Assembly: GCA_002508495.1 (NCBI GenBank)
Contig: DANA01000115.1
Coordinates: 1 to 15,297 of the forward strand
Length of the DNA stretch: 15,297 nucleotides
DNA from: Methanoregula sp. UBA276
GTDB taxonomy: Archaea; Halobacteriota; Methanomicrobia; Methanomicrobiales; Methanospirillaceae
Reading direction: 5' to 3'
A program made the position numbers and the translations under genes. Of the stretch, positions 1 to 6,698 are shown piece after piece (positions within the stretch are counted from its first letter, which is position 1; the number at the start of each line of letters is the position of its first letter). The notes beneath the pieces were generated by a model. It saw only the letters and a program-made list of their open reading frames with translations. It searched no databases and was not told the DNA's origin.

Positions 1-2156
1 GTGAGGTTCTTCTCGGCCATCAGTTCGATGAGCCGGCGCCGGCGGCCACCGGGAGAGAGGCCGGCCGGGTTCTCCGGCGCCGGGGGGATCGCTGTCCTGA
101 ACTCATCCAGCGTCACTTCCCGGTCTTTCCCGAGCTTTACCACCAGTTCGCCCAGTGCATCCTCGGTGCACCCCGCGGTGAGGGTGACAACTTCCTCAAA
201 CGCTGAATTTTCAAGGGGCATGAACCGCGTGTGGATACCGATGATCTTCTGCCGGTCCTTCAGTGATGGCTCACCAATGTAGACGAGACGGTCAAAACGC
301 CCTGCCCGGAGGAGGGCCGGATCAACAATGTCGGGACGGTTCGTGGCACCCATGACGACAACATCCCTGAGCTCTTCGAGGCCGTCCATCTCGGTCAGGA
401 TCTGGTTGAGGACATTGTCGCTGACGTGCGAGTCGCTGTTTGAGCCCCGCGACGGCGCAAGGGCATCGATCTCGTCAAAGAAGATGATCGAGGGTGAGAC
501 CTGACGGGCCTTTCGGAAGACCTCGCGGACTGCCCGTTCGCTCTCACCAACCCACTTGGAGAGGAGCTGGGGGCCGCGGACGGGAATGAAATTTGCCCCG
601 CTCTCGCTTGCAACCGCTTTTGCTATAAGGGTCTTGCCGGTCCCCGGCGGCCCGTACAGGAGGATTCCCCGCGGGGGTTCGATCCCGAGATCTTCGAACT
701 TCTGCCGGTCGGTCAGCGGCATCTCGATGGCTTCCCGTACTTCGGTCTTGGCAGATTCCAGGCCGCCGACATTCTGCCACTTGATGTGCGAGACCTCGAG
801 CATCACTTCCCGCATGGCGCTCGGGCCGACATCGCGCTGGGCTTTGCGGAAGTCGCCCGCATCGACCTTGAGCAGGTCAAGAATTTCCTGAGGGATCTCA
901 TCGGCATCGAGATATTCGGCAAGTTCCTCCGGAAGGTAGCGACGGAGGGCCCGGATGGCCGCTTCTCTAGCAAGAGCGGCGATGTCTGCCCCGACAAAAC
1001 CGTGGGTCTGTTTAGACAAGGTTTCGAGGCTCACGTCCTCGGAAAGCGGCATGCCCCGGGTATGGATCTTCAAAATCTCGATGCGGTCAGTCTCCGGGGG
1101 TACCCCAATCTCGATCTCCCGGTCGAACCGTCCGGGCCTGCGGAGGGCTGCATCGATGGCATCGACCCGGTTCGTGGCACCAATGACCACGACCTGCCCG
1201 CGCTCCTCAAGACCGTCCATCATCGTCAGGAGCTGGGCAACGACCCGGCGCTCGACCTCGCCGGTCACTTCCTCCCGCCGGGGCGCAATTGAGTCCAGCT
1301 CATCGATGAAGATGATCGACGGGGCATTCTCGCGGGCTTCTTCGAAGACCTCGCGGAGGCGCTGCTCGCTCTCCCCGTAATATTTCGATATGACTTCGGG
1401 GCCGGCTATCGAGATGAAGTGTGCCCCGCTCTCGCTTGCCACCGCTTTTGCAATCAGGGTTTTACCGGTCCCCGGCGGCCCGTACAAAAGAACCCCCTTG
1501 GGCGGCTCGATGCCGAGTTTCTGGAAGAGCTCGGGGTGCCGCAGCGGGAGCTCGATGGTCTCCCGGAGGCGCTGGAGCTCGTCCCTGAGCCCGCCGATAT
1601 CCTCGTACGAGAAGCGCTTCACGCCTTCAAAACCGGCAGCCGGCTTATCGGAGAAGACGATCTCCGTGTTCTTGGTGATGATGACCGCTTCCTCGGGTTC
1701 GATCTCCGTGACCTTGAAACCGATAACCTGAGGCTGGACAAACGGGAGGCCGAGCATGACCGGAACGGTATCGTTTTTTACCACCGGAAAATCGATGAGC
1801 CCGTTGACCACGTGCGGGTTGTTGGCAATCGGGATCTTCTTGGGGAGGTCTTCAGGAGGTGCGAGCACGACCCTCTTTGCCTCAATCTCCTCGGTAATCT
1901 TGGCGACCCGGACCGTATCCCCGATACTTATCCCGGCATTCTGCCGGGTGAAATTGTCAATGCGTATCTTCTTCTGGTTCCAGTCTTCGACAAGTGACCG
2001 CCAGACCTTGGCAACCGTCCTTTTTTTGCCCTCGATAACGACAAGATCGCCCGGGGAGATCTTCAAAAGCAGCATCGTCTCGGGGTCCAGCCGGGCCTTT
2101 CCGCCACCCTGGTCACCGGGATACGCGGAATCCACCCTTAATTGCACTTCAGGCAT
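1..2156 (-). CDS. CDC48/VCP-type double AAA+ ATPase, C-terminus cut by window edge
   Basis: A minus-strand frame stays open from an ATG at 2156 to the left edge (718 codons visible). The start reads MPEVQLRVDS, followed by an N-terminal double-psi-barrel-like domain of about 180 residues as in archaeal CDC48. The first AAA domain has Walker A GPPGTGKT at 226-233, Walker B with D285/E286, and arginine-finger region RRPGRFDREI. The second has Walker A at 502-509, Walker B with D561/E562, and RAGRFDR. The family forms hexameric ATP-driven unfoldases that pull apart protein complexes in the cytoplasm, often with the proteasome. An in-frame ATG at 2171 is disfavoured because the TATA-like box lies only about 14 nt before it but 30 nt before 2156. 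The second lid is unusual: where CDC48 normally has TEGYTGADIEA, this one reads TAGCTEDALGE (about 660-670). Family assignment is secure; the true C-terminus is outside the window. Confidence 0.95.
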   Translation of the reverse strand, partial: MPEVQLRVDSAYPGDQGGGKARLDPETMLLLKISPGDLVVIEGKKRTVAKVWRSLVEDWNQKKIRIDNFTRQNAGISIGDTVRVAKITEEIEAKRVVLAPPEDLPKKIPIANNPHVVNGLIDFPVVKNDTVPVMLGLPFVQPQVIGFKVTEIEPEEAVIITKNTEIVFSDKPAAGFEGVKRFSYEDIGGLRDELQRLRETIELPLRHPELFQKLGIEPPKGVLLYGPPGTGKTLIAKAVASESGAHFISIAGPEVISKYYGESEQRLREVFEEARENAPSIIFIDELDSIAPRREEVTGEVERRVVAQLLTMMDGLEERGQVVVIGATNRVDAIDAALRRPGRFDREIEIGVPPETDRIEILKIHTRGMPLSEDVSLETLSKQTHGFVGADIAALAREAAIRALRRYLPEELAEYLDADEIPQEILDLLKVDAGDFRKAQRDVGPSAMREVMLEVSHIKWQNVGGLESAKTEVREAIEMPLTDRQKFEDLGIEPPRGILLYGPPGTGKTLIAKAVASESGANFIPVRGPQLLSKWVGESERAVREVFRKARQVSPSIIFFDEIDALAPSRGSNSDSHVSDNVLNQILTEMDGLEELRDVVVMGATNRPDIVDPALLRAGRFDRLVYIGEPSLKDRQKIIGIHTRFMPLENSAFEEVVTLTAGCTEDALGELVVKLGKDREVTLDEFRTAIPPAPENPAGLSPGGRRRRLIELMAEKNL

Positions 2157-2168
2157 TACCTTAAAGGT

Positions 2169-2175
2169 CATATAC
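2169..2175 (+). promoter_or_regulatory. Candidate TATA-like element of larC-radB
   Basis: The sequence CATATAC is centred about 27 nt before the larC ATG at 2199, the spacing expected for a leaderless archaeal transcript. It interleaves with the oppositely directed CDC48 promoter inside a 42-bp divergent gap. The AT-rich TTTATAAG at 2183-2190 is too close to the larC start to serve it. The element is short, so support is modest. Confidence 0.3.
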
Positions 2176-2181
2176 GCAGGG

Positions 2182-2190
2182 ATTTATAAG
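2182..2190 (-). promoter_or_regulatory. TATA-like box of the CDC48 gene
   Basis: Read on the minus strand this is CTTATAAAT, centred about 30 nt upstream of the ATG at 2156. Archaeal transcription usually begins about 25 nt downstream of the TATA centre, which would give a leader of only a few bases. No Shine-Dalgarno sequence precedes the start, in keeping with a leaderless message. Transcript start is inferred. Confidence 0.5.
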
Positions 2191-2198
2191 TACTGTAA

Positions 2199-3404
2199 AT
2201 GCGGCTCCTCATTTTAGATCCCTTCCACGGGGCAGCGGGCGATATGATCACCGGTGCGCTGATTGACTGCGGTGCGGACAAAACCCTCGTCATACAGGCG
2301 ATGGATGCAGTCGTAGCGGAGCCGGCCGTCACCCGCGTGACCCGGGCCGGGATCCGGGCAGTGAAAGTGGACACCCGGGCAATGCCGGCTCACCGGACCT
2401 TTGCGGAAGTGATGGAACGGCTCAATGAGGCTGCATCCCGCGTCCCGGCACCGGCACTTGCCATGGCCCGCAGGGTCTTTGAACGGATCCGGAAAGCCGA
2501 AGTGGAAGTCCACGGCGAACAACCCCATTTCCACGAAGTCGGGGCTGACGATGCCATCGCCGACATCGTGGGAGCCTGCACGGCGCTGGAACTGCTTGAT
2601 ATCGATGGGGTAATCGTCCGCCCCATAGCACTCGGGCACGGAACGGCAACCGGTTCGCACGGCACCTTTCCCATCCCTGCACCGGCAACCGCCATTATCC
2701 TCAAGGACGCCGGGCTTACTGTAGCAAGCGGCAGGGACGAAGGCGAGCTCTGCACGCCTACCGGTGCCGCCCTCCTTGCAGAGTTTTCCTCCCAAACGGG
2801 AGCGGAGCCGGCGGTATATACCATCCTTGCCACCGGGTATGGAGCCGGCACCCGTGATCCGCATAACGCCCCAAACGTCCTCCGCGCCATGCTCGTAGAA
2901 GCAGCAGGTACTTCGGGCAGGCTTGATGGAGATACCGTGAATATCCTCGAGACAAACGTGGATGATGTCAGCGGCGAGGTTATCGCCCATGCAATCGCCC
3001 GCTGCATGGAAGCCGGGGCCCGCGACGCAAGCGCCATCCCGATTGTTATGAAGAAGGGCCGGCCGGGTTTCCTTGTCCGGGTAATCAGCCTGCCGGAAAC
3101 AACCGGGCAGCTTGCCGAACTGATGGCGCTTGAACTGGGCACGCTCGGTATCCGCTGCCTGCCGGCAGTCCACCGGTTCATCGCAGACCGGGCTGTGCGG
3201 GACATCGAAGTTGAGATTGCCGGAGAGCGACGGATGATGCCGGTCAAGTACGGGATGATGAACGGGAAGGTCTATACCGTCAAGGCCGAGTTCGGGCCGG
3301 CGTGCAACTGGGCGGCTGAACTGGGCCTTCCTGTTCGCGAAGTGCTCCGGGCAGTAGGGGATGCCGGATGGAAAGCCCTGTCGGATGAACGGGAGAAGCT
3401 ATGA
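2199..3404 (+). CDS. larC: LarC, nickel-pincer nucleotide cofactor biosynthesis protein
   Basis: This 401-residue protein matches the LarC/DUF111 family end to end. It opens with MRLLILDPFHGAAGDM and carries HFHEVGADDAIADIVG (from 110), HGTATGSHGTFP (from 147), the ELCTPTGAALL segment, and in the C-terminal half TNVDDVSGE (252-260) and KKGRPGF. LarC inserts nickel into the pyridinium bis-thiocarboxylate nucleotide using CTP, the last step in making the pincer cofactor of lactate racemase and relatives. In Lactobacillus the gene is split by a frameshift; here it is one uninterrupted frame. LarA, LarB and LarE are not in the window, so the target enzyme is unknown. Its stop overlaps the radB start (ATGA), implying cotranscription. 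The start is fixed by the family N-terminus and a TATA-like element 27 nt upstream. Confidence 0.9.
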   Translation: MRLLILDPFHGAAGDMITGALIDCGADKTLVIQAMDAVVAEPAVTRVTRAGIRAVKVDTRAMPAHRTFAEVMERLNEAASRVPAPALAMARRVFERIRKAEVEVHGEQPHFHEVGADDAIADIVGACTALELLDIDGVIVRPIALGHGTATGSHGTFPIPAPATAIILKDAGLTVASGRDEGELCTPTGAALLAEFSSQTGAEPAVYTILATGYGAGTRDPHNAPNVLRAMLVEAAGTSGRLDGDTVNILETNVDDVSGEVIAHAIARCMEAGARDASAIPIVMKKGRPGFLVRVISLPETTGQLAELMALELGTLGIRCLPAVHRFIADRAVRDIEVEIAGERRMMPVKYGMMNGKVYTVKAEFGPACNWAAELGLPVREVLRAVGDAGWKALSDEREKL

Positions 3405-4078
3405 AAACTGAACGGAAGACAACCGGCTGTCCCGCGCTCGACACCCTGATCGGCGGGGGATTCGAGAACCGGACGATCACCCAATTCTTCGGGGAACCGG
3501 CAACAGGCAAGAGCACCTTCTGCATGATCGCTGCCGTTGCGGCACTCAGGGCCGGGCAGTCTGTTGCCTATATCGACACCGAAGGCTTCTCCATTGAGCG
3601 GTTCCGGCAGATAGCAGGCAAAGACACCGAAGTGGTTGCCGACCGGCTTTTCCTGTTCGAGCCGGTGGATTTCGAGCACCAGGGACAGGTCATCGCAGAG
3701 TGCGAAAAAGTCCTGAAAGCCCATAAACCTGCCCTCCTTGTCATGGACTCTGCCACCGCCCTCTACCGTACCGATCTTGATAAAGGCAAAGACGCCCTCC
3801 AGGTGCTCACCCGGCAGATACTCCACCTTCTCGGGTACGCCAAGCGGTACGATATGCCGGTCATCATCACCAACCAGGTGTACATGGACCCTGCACGGAA
3901 CACCTGTTTCGGCCTTGGGGGCTACGCCCTTGAACATATCTCCAAGGTCATTATCCGGCTCGAGAAAGGCGAGGGCCCCGGCATGCGCCGTGCCCGGCTC
4001 GTCAAACACCGCTCGCAGCCGGAAGGGGCGAACTTTGAGTACGGGATTTCCGGTGACGGCATAAGCACAGTACTCTGA
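3401..4078 (+). CDS. radB: RadB, RecA-family DNA repair and recombination protein
   Basis: This 225-residue RecA-fold protein begins with TTGCPALDTLIGGGFENRTITQ, the lead-in typical of RadA/RadB. Walker A GEPATGKS is at 31-38, the YIDTEGFS strand follows, and Walker B LLVMDSA is near 111-117. The ITNQVYMDP and LGGYALEHISKVIIRLEK segments match the RadB core. It lacks the N-terminal helix-hairpin-helix domain of RadA, and its length is normal for RadB. RadB is a euryarchaeal RadA paralogue thought to assist homologous recombination, with weak recombinase activity of its own. The ATG overlaps the larC stop and has GGGAG at 3391-3395 as ribosome binding site, so translation is probably coupled to larC. 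The functional link between the two genes is not obvious. Confidence 0.93.
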   Translation: MKTERKTTGCPALDTLIGGGFENRTITQFFGEPATGKSTFCMIAAVAALRAGQSVAYIDTEGFSIERFRQIAGKDTEVVADRLFLFEPVDFEHQGQVIAECEKVLKAHKPALLVMDSATALYRTDLDKGKDALQVLTRQILHLLGYAKRYDMPVIITNQVYMDPARNTCFGLGGYALEHISKVIIRLEKGEGPGMRRARLVKHRSQPEGANFEYGISGDGISTVL

Positions 4079-4154
4079 TCGCTGTCCCTCTCAAACGGGG
4101 CATGACAACGAAAAACCAGAACACTAAACTTACCAGTCCAGCGGGTGTGACAGG

Positions 4155-5492
4155 ATGGCAGTCAAACAGGATGTGTCCGATCGTATCCGGGACCTGTTGC
4201 GCGATAACCCTCGGGGGATGAATATCAGCAGCATGGTCAGGGCCGCCGGCATCAACCGCAACACCTTAGGCAAATATCTCGATATCCTGCTTATTTCAGG
4301 GCAGGTAGAGATGCACCGGTTCGGCATGGCCAAGATCTACACGCTTTCGCGGCGCCTGCCGGTCTTCTCGGTCCTTTCCTTATCATCAGAATATGTACTC
4401 CACGTGGACCGGAACCTCCGGGCAATATTTCTCAATACACCATTTCTTGACCTCCTGGGTCTCGCGGAGAAGGATGTGACGGGGAAAAAACTGGATTATA
4501 CTTCGATTCCGGCTTTCTTTGAGGAGTCCTATCCCCGGCTCCTCTGCTGGATAAACGAGGGGCTTGCCGGGGTCAGGCGCAGGGGAGAACTGGTACTTCC
4601 GGCGAAAGGCCTCTTCTTCTCCTGCCGGGTTGATCCGGCAGTTTTTTTCGAGGGGCAGAAAGGAGTATCGGTCATCTTTGAAGACATAACGGCAAAAAAA
4701 CAGGATGAGAAGCGGATCAGCGAGAGCGAGGAGCGGTACCGGAAGCTGGTGGAGATCTCTCCCGATGCCATCATCCTGCACCGTGACGGGATCGTGTTCT
4801 ATGCAAATCCTGCTGCTGTCAGTCTTATGGGTGCCACCGCTGCTGATGAGATCGTGGGAACGAACATCCTGGATCATGTGCAGGTAGAATACCAGGCAGA
4901 TGTCCGGAGAACCATCTATGATGACCTCAGGGGAAAACCGACTCCAACCATGGAAGTTGGAATATTCCGGGTTGACGGGGCCCCGATCATCATTGAAGGG
5001 CGGGGAGTCCGTATGCACGTGGACGGAGAGCCGGCCATCCAGATTGTGTTGCGGGATATTACCCGGCGCAAGCGAACAGAGGCAGCGCTCCGGGAAAGCG
5101 AGGCGCTCTACCGCACCCTTGCCGAGATCTCGCAGGACTTGATCTTTGTCATCGACCGCAAGGACCGTGTCGTTTATGTGAACAGGACTGCTGCAGATTT
5201 CTTAAAAAAACCGGCTGGGGAGATCATCGGCACGCAGCGCAGCGCCAATTTTCCAAAAGATATTGCCAAACACCAGTATCATCACCTTCGGCAGGTAATT
5301 GAGACCGGGCAACCGTTCCGGTGCGAGGGCACTATGGGGGAAGGGGATGCTGTCCGGTGGTTCGACCATGTTCTCCTGCCAATTCCGGACGCAACCGGCA
5401 GCGTGACGTCAGTGCTCGGAATATCCCGCGACATCACCCGGCACATGGTGCCGGAAGAGCGGATGCCGGGGCCGCAAGAGGGGAAGTCCTGA
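4155..5492 (+). CDS. N-terminal helix-turn-helix protein with three PAS domains, no kinase
   Basis: The 445-residue soluble protein starts with a winged-helix-like segment (about 1-68; GINRNTLGKYLDILLISGQVE) and a wing-like KIYTLSRR. Three PAS domains follow: about 70-182 (ends VSVIFEDITAKK), 194-306 (starts RYRKLVEISPDAI, ends VLRDITRRK) and 319-430 (starts YRTLAEISQDLIFVID, ends LGISRDITRH). It has no histidine kinase, GGDEF or receiver domain and no membrane segment, so the likely output is the DNA-binding domain: a one-component sensor-regulator. PAS domains can bind haem, flavin or small ligands, but none can be assigned here. Such HTH-PAS proteins seem common in Methanomicrobia. The gene stands alone, 76 bp after radB and convergent with dapF. 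A weak TATA-like ACTAAACTTA lies about 27 nt before the ATG. Targets and signal are unknown. Confidence 0.8.
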   Translation: MAVKQDVSDRIRDLLRDNPRGMNISSMVRAAGINRNTLGKYLDILLISGQVEMHRFGMAKIYTLSRRLPVFSVLSLSSEYVLHVDRNLRAIFLNTPFLDLLGLAEKDVTGKKLDYTSIPAFFEESYPRLLCWINEGLAGVRRRGELVLPAKGLFFSCRVDPAVFFEGQKGVSVIFEDITAKKQDEKRISESEERYRKLVEISPDAIILHRDGIVFYANPAAVSLMGATAADEIVGTNILDHVQVEYQADVRRTIYDDLRGKPTPTMEVGIFRVDGAPIIIEGRGVRMHVDGEPAIQIVLRDITRRKRTEAALRESEALYRTLAEISQDLIFVIDRKDRVVYVNRTAADFLKKPAGEIIGTQRSANFPKDIAKHQYHHLRQVIETGQPFRCEGTMGEGDAVRWFDHVLLPIPDATGSVTSVLGISRDITRHMVPEERMPGPQEGKS

Positions 5493-5634
5493 AGCCCGTT
5501 CAATAGGCAGTTCACCACCAAAGGGGTAGGACACCGATGTGTCCTGAAATCCGGCAGGGCCGCTCCAAGGCCGCCAGAGGGGGATACAGCCCGGTAATCC
5601 CAAGGTCCTGAACCTGTCGTGATGCGGAGGAGAA
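5493..5634. other. Intergenic gap between convergent PAS-protein gene and dapF
   Basis: This stretch separates two gene ends that face each other. It contains a perfect 7-bp hairpin at 5528-5545 and a GC-rich GGCC-containing inverted repeat near 5552-5577. There is no obvious T-tract on either strand, so a classical archaeal U-rich terminator is not evident. No convincing small ORF was seen. Confidence 0.4.
5528..5545. repeat. Perfect inverted repeat (7-bp arms, 4-nt loop)
   Basis: AGGACAC at 5528-5534 and GTGTCCT at 5539-5545 are exact reverse complements around CGAT. The hairpin sits 35 bp past the PAS-gene stop and about 90 bp past the dapF stop. It could help end or stabilise either convergent transcript, but no U-tract follows it. 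Confidence 0.5.
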
Positions 5635-6456
5635 TCAATATGCTATGGTGCCGGTAAAGACCGTGGTTGCCGGGCCTTCCATCTTCACCATGTCCCGGGT
5701 ATAGATTGTCAGGGGTCCGCCTTCCGTCTCGACGTGAACAACATTCCCCGCCATACCGAGCCGGTTTGCCATGACCGCTGAAGCGGTTGCCCCGGTCCCG
5801 CAGGAGAGGATCTCCTCCTCAAGATCCCGCTCATAGGTCCGGATGCGGATGCTGTCCGTTCCGATCTTCTCGACAACGTTGACATTTGTACCCTCGGGGA
5901 AGGACGCATGGTGCCGGATCTTCGGGGCCACCTTCCCGAGGTCTACGTCATCCACCGCGTCCACGAAGACAATGGCATGCGGGACACCGATATTGAGGGC
6001 GTGGACCTCGTAACCGGCGATCTTCTCACGGAAATCTCCTTTGCCACCGGTGGCCGGGATGTCTTTACGGTCGAACCGGGGCAAGGGCATGGTGATGGTG
6101 GCAAGGAAGTCCTCGTTTCGGTAACCCATCGAGACTTTGGTAGTCCCGGTATGGGTCTCGACCGTGCAGGACTCCTTCACGTACCCGGCATCGTACGCGT
6201 ATTTGGCAAGGCAGCAAATGGCATTGCCGCACCCGTCAGATTCGCTCTCATCGGGCCGAATCAGCCGCATCTTCAGATCACAGGTCGTGGATTTTAAAAC
6301 ATAGATGACGCCATCGGCCCCAATCCCGAAACGACGGTCGCAATAGCAGGAAGCGAACTGCCCTTTCATGTCATCCGGGATAACAACATGGTCCCATTCA
6401 TCAATAACGATGAAGTCATTGCCGTTTCCGTGCAGTTTGGTAAACGCGATATTCAT
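5635..6456 (-). CDS. dapF: Diaminopimelate epimerase
   Basis: The 273-residue protein opens with MNIAFTKLHGNGNDF, the DapF signature start, and shows the two catalytic-cysteine motifs of this cofactor-independent epimerase: DGCGNAICC with C76 and SCGTGATA with C219. It interconverts LL- and meso-diaminopimelate, supplying the substrate of LysA, encoded just upstream on the same strand. In an archaeon without peptidoglycan this serves lysine synthesis. Length is normal for the family. The ATG at 6456 is the only plausible start: the frame upstream has no ATG, GTG or TTG before a TAA at 6522-6520. The start codon overlaps the stop of a 20-codon ORF that has a strong Shine-Dalgarno site, so translation may be coupled to it. 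Confidence 0.95.
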   Translation of the reverse strand: MNIAFTKLHGNGNDFIVIDEWDHVVIPDDMKGQFASCYCDRRFGIGADGVIYVLKSTTCDLKMRLIRPDESESDGCGNAICCLAKYAYDAGYVKESCTVETHTGTTKVSMGYRNEDFLATITMPLPRFDRKDIPATGGKGDFREKIAGYEVHALNIGVPHAIVFVDAVDDVDLGKVAPKIRHHASFPEGTNVNVVEKIGTDSIRIRTYERDLEEEILSCGTGATASAVMANRLGMAGNVVHVETEGGPLTIYTRDMVKMEGPATTVFTGTIAY

Positions 6457-6515
6457 GGCCCGAACCCCTGGTGTTGCGTACAGTTGAGGAGAGTTTTGCC
6501 ATTCGATAAAGGCAT
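6453..6515 (-). CDS. Possible 20-codon upstream ORF coupled to dapF
   Basis: On the minus strand an ATG at 6515 opens 20 codons and ends in TGA at 6455-6453, which overlaps the dapF ATG as ATGA. A strong Shine-Dalgarno GAGGAGG lies ten bases before this ATG (about 6532-6526). The dapF start itself has only a poor site. The encoded peptide begins MPLSNGKTLL and has no recognisable family, one lysine and one cysteine. It is either a translated leader that delivers ribosomes to dapF or a chance ORF. The arrangement of strong site, short frame and exact ATGA junction favours function, but peptide conservation is unknown. Confidence 0.35.
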   Translation of the reverse strand: MPLSNGKTLLNCTQHQGFGP

Positions 6516-6550
6516 CGGTTTACCGCCTCCTCACCGATTGCACGCGAGGC

Positions 6551-6572
6551 AAAAAAAAGGTCCGAAGCACCG
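6551..6572 (-). terminator. Possible hairpin plus T8 terminator between lysA and dapF
   Basis: Read on the minus strand, GGTGCTTCGGACC folds into a small stem with one bulged G and a C(UUCG)G tetraloop, followed at once by eight T (6558-6551). Archaeal termination relies mainly on the U-tract, which is the longest in the window. It lies about 36 nt ahead of the small ORF preceding dapF, so it could end lysA transcripts or modulate read-through into dapF. Confidence 0.45.
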
Positions 6573-6647
6573 TTCACCCTTGACGTTGCAAAGAATCCGT
6601 CAGCCAGATTTGATTTTACGGACAAAACCAAATGAGAGATGACCAGT

Positions 6648-6669
6648 AAAAACACAACCGCTGCAAAAA
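6648..6669 (-). terminator. Candidate U-rich terminator after lysA
   Basis: On the minus strand two T5 tracts (6669-6665 and 6652-6648) follow about 30 and 47 nt after the lysA stop. Spaced U-runs of this kind are typical of archaeal factor-independent termination. No stable hairpin is needed or seen. Strength is inferred. Confidence 0.4.
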
Positions 6670-6698
6670 GGATGGGGGGCTTTCACCCACACCGCCGG

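Noticed and set aside
2214..3247. Long minus-strand frames opposite larC
   Set aside because: They are shadows of larC, with composition unlike a folded protein family and no promoter or ribosome site.
6416..6655. 79-codon minus-strand frame between lysA and dapF
   Set aside because: It overlaps dapF out of frame, has no good ribosome site and crosses the T8 tract; the 20-codon frame is the better candidate.
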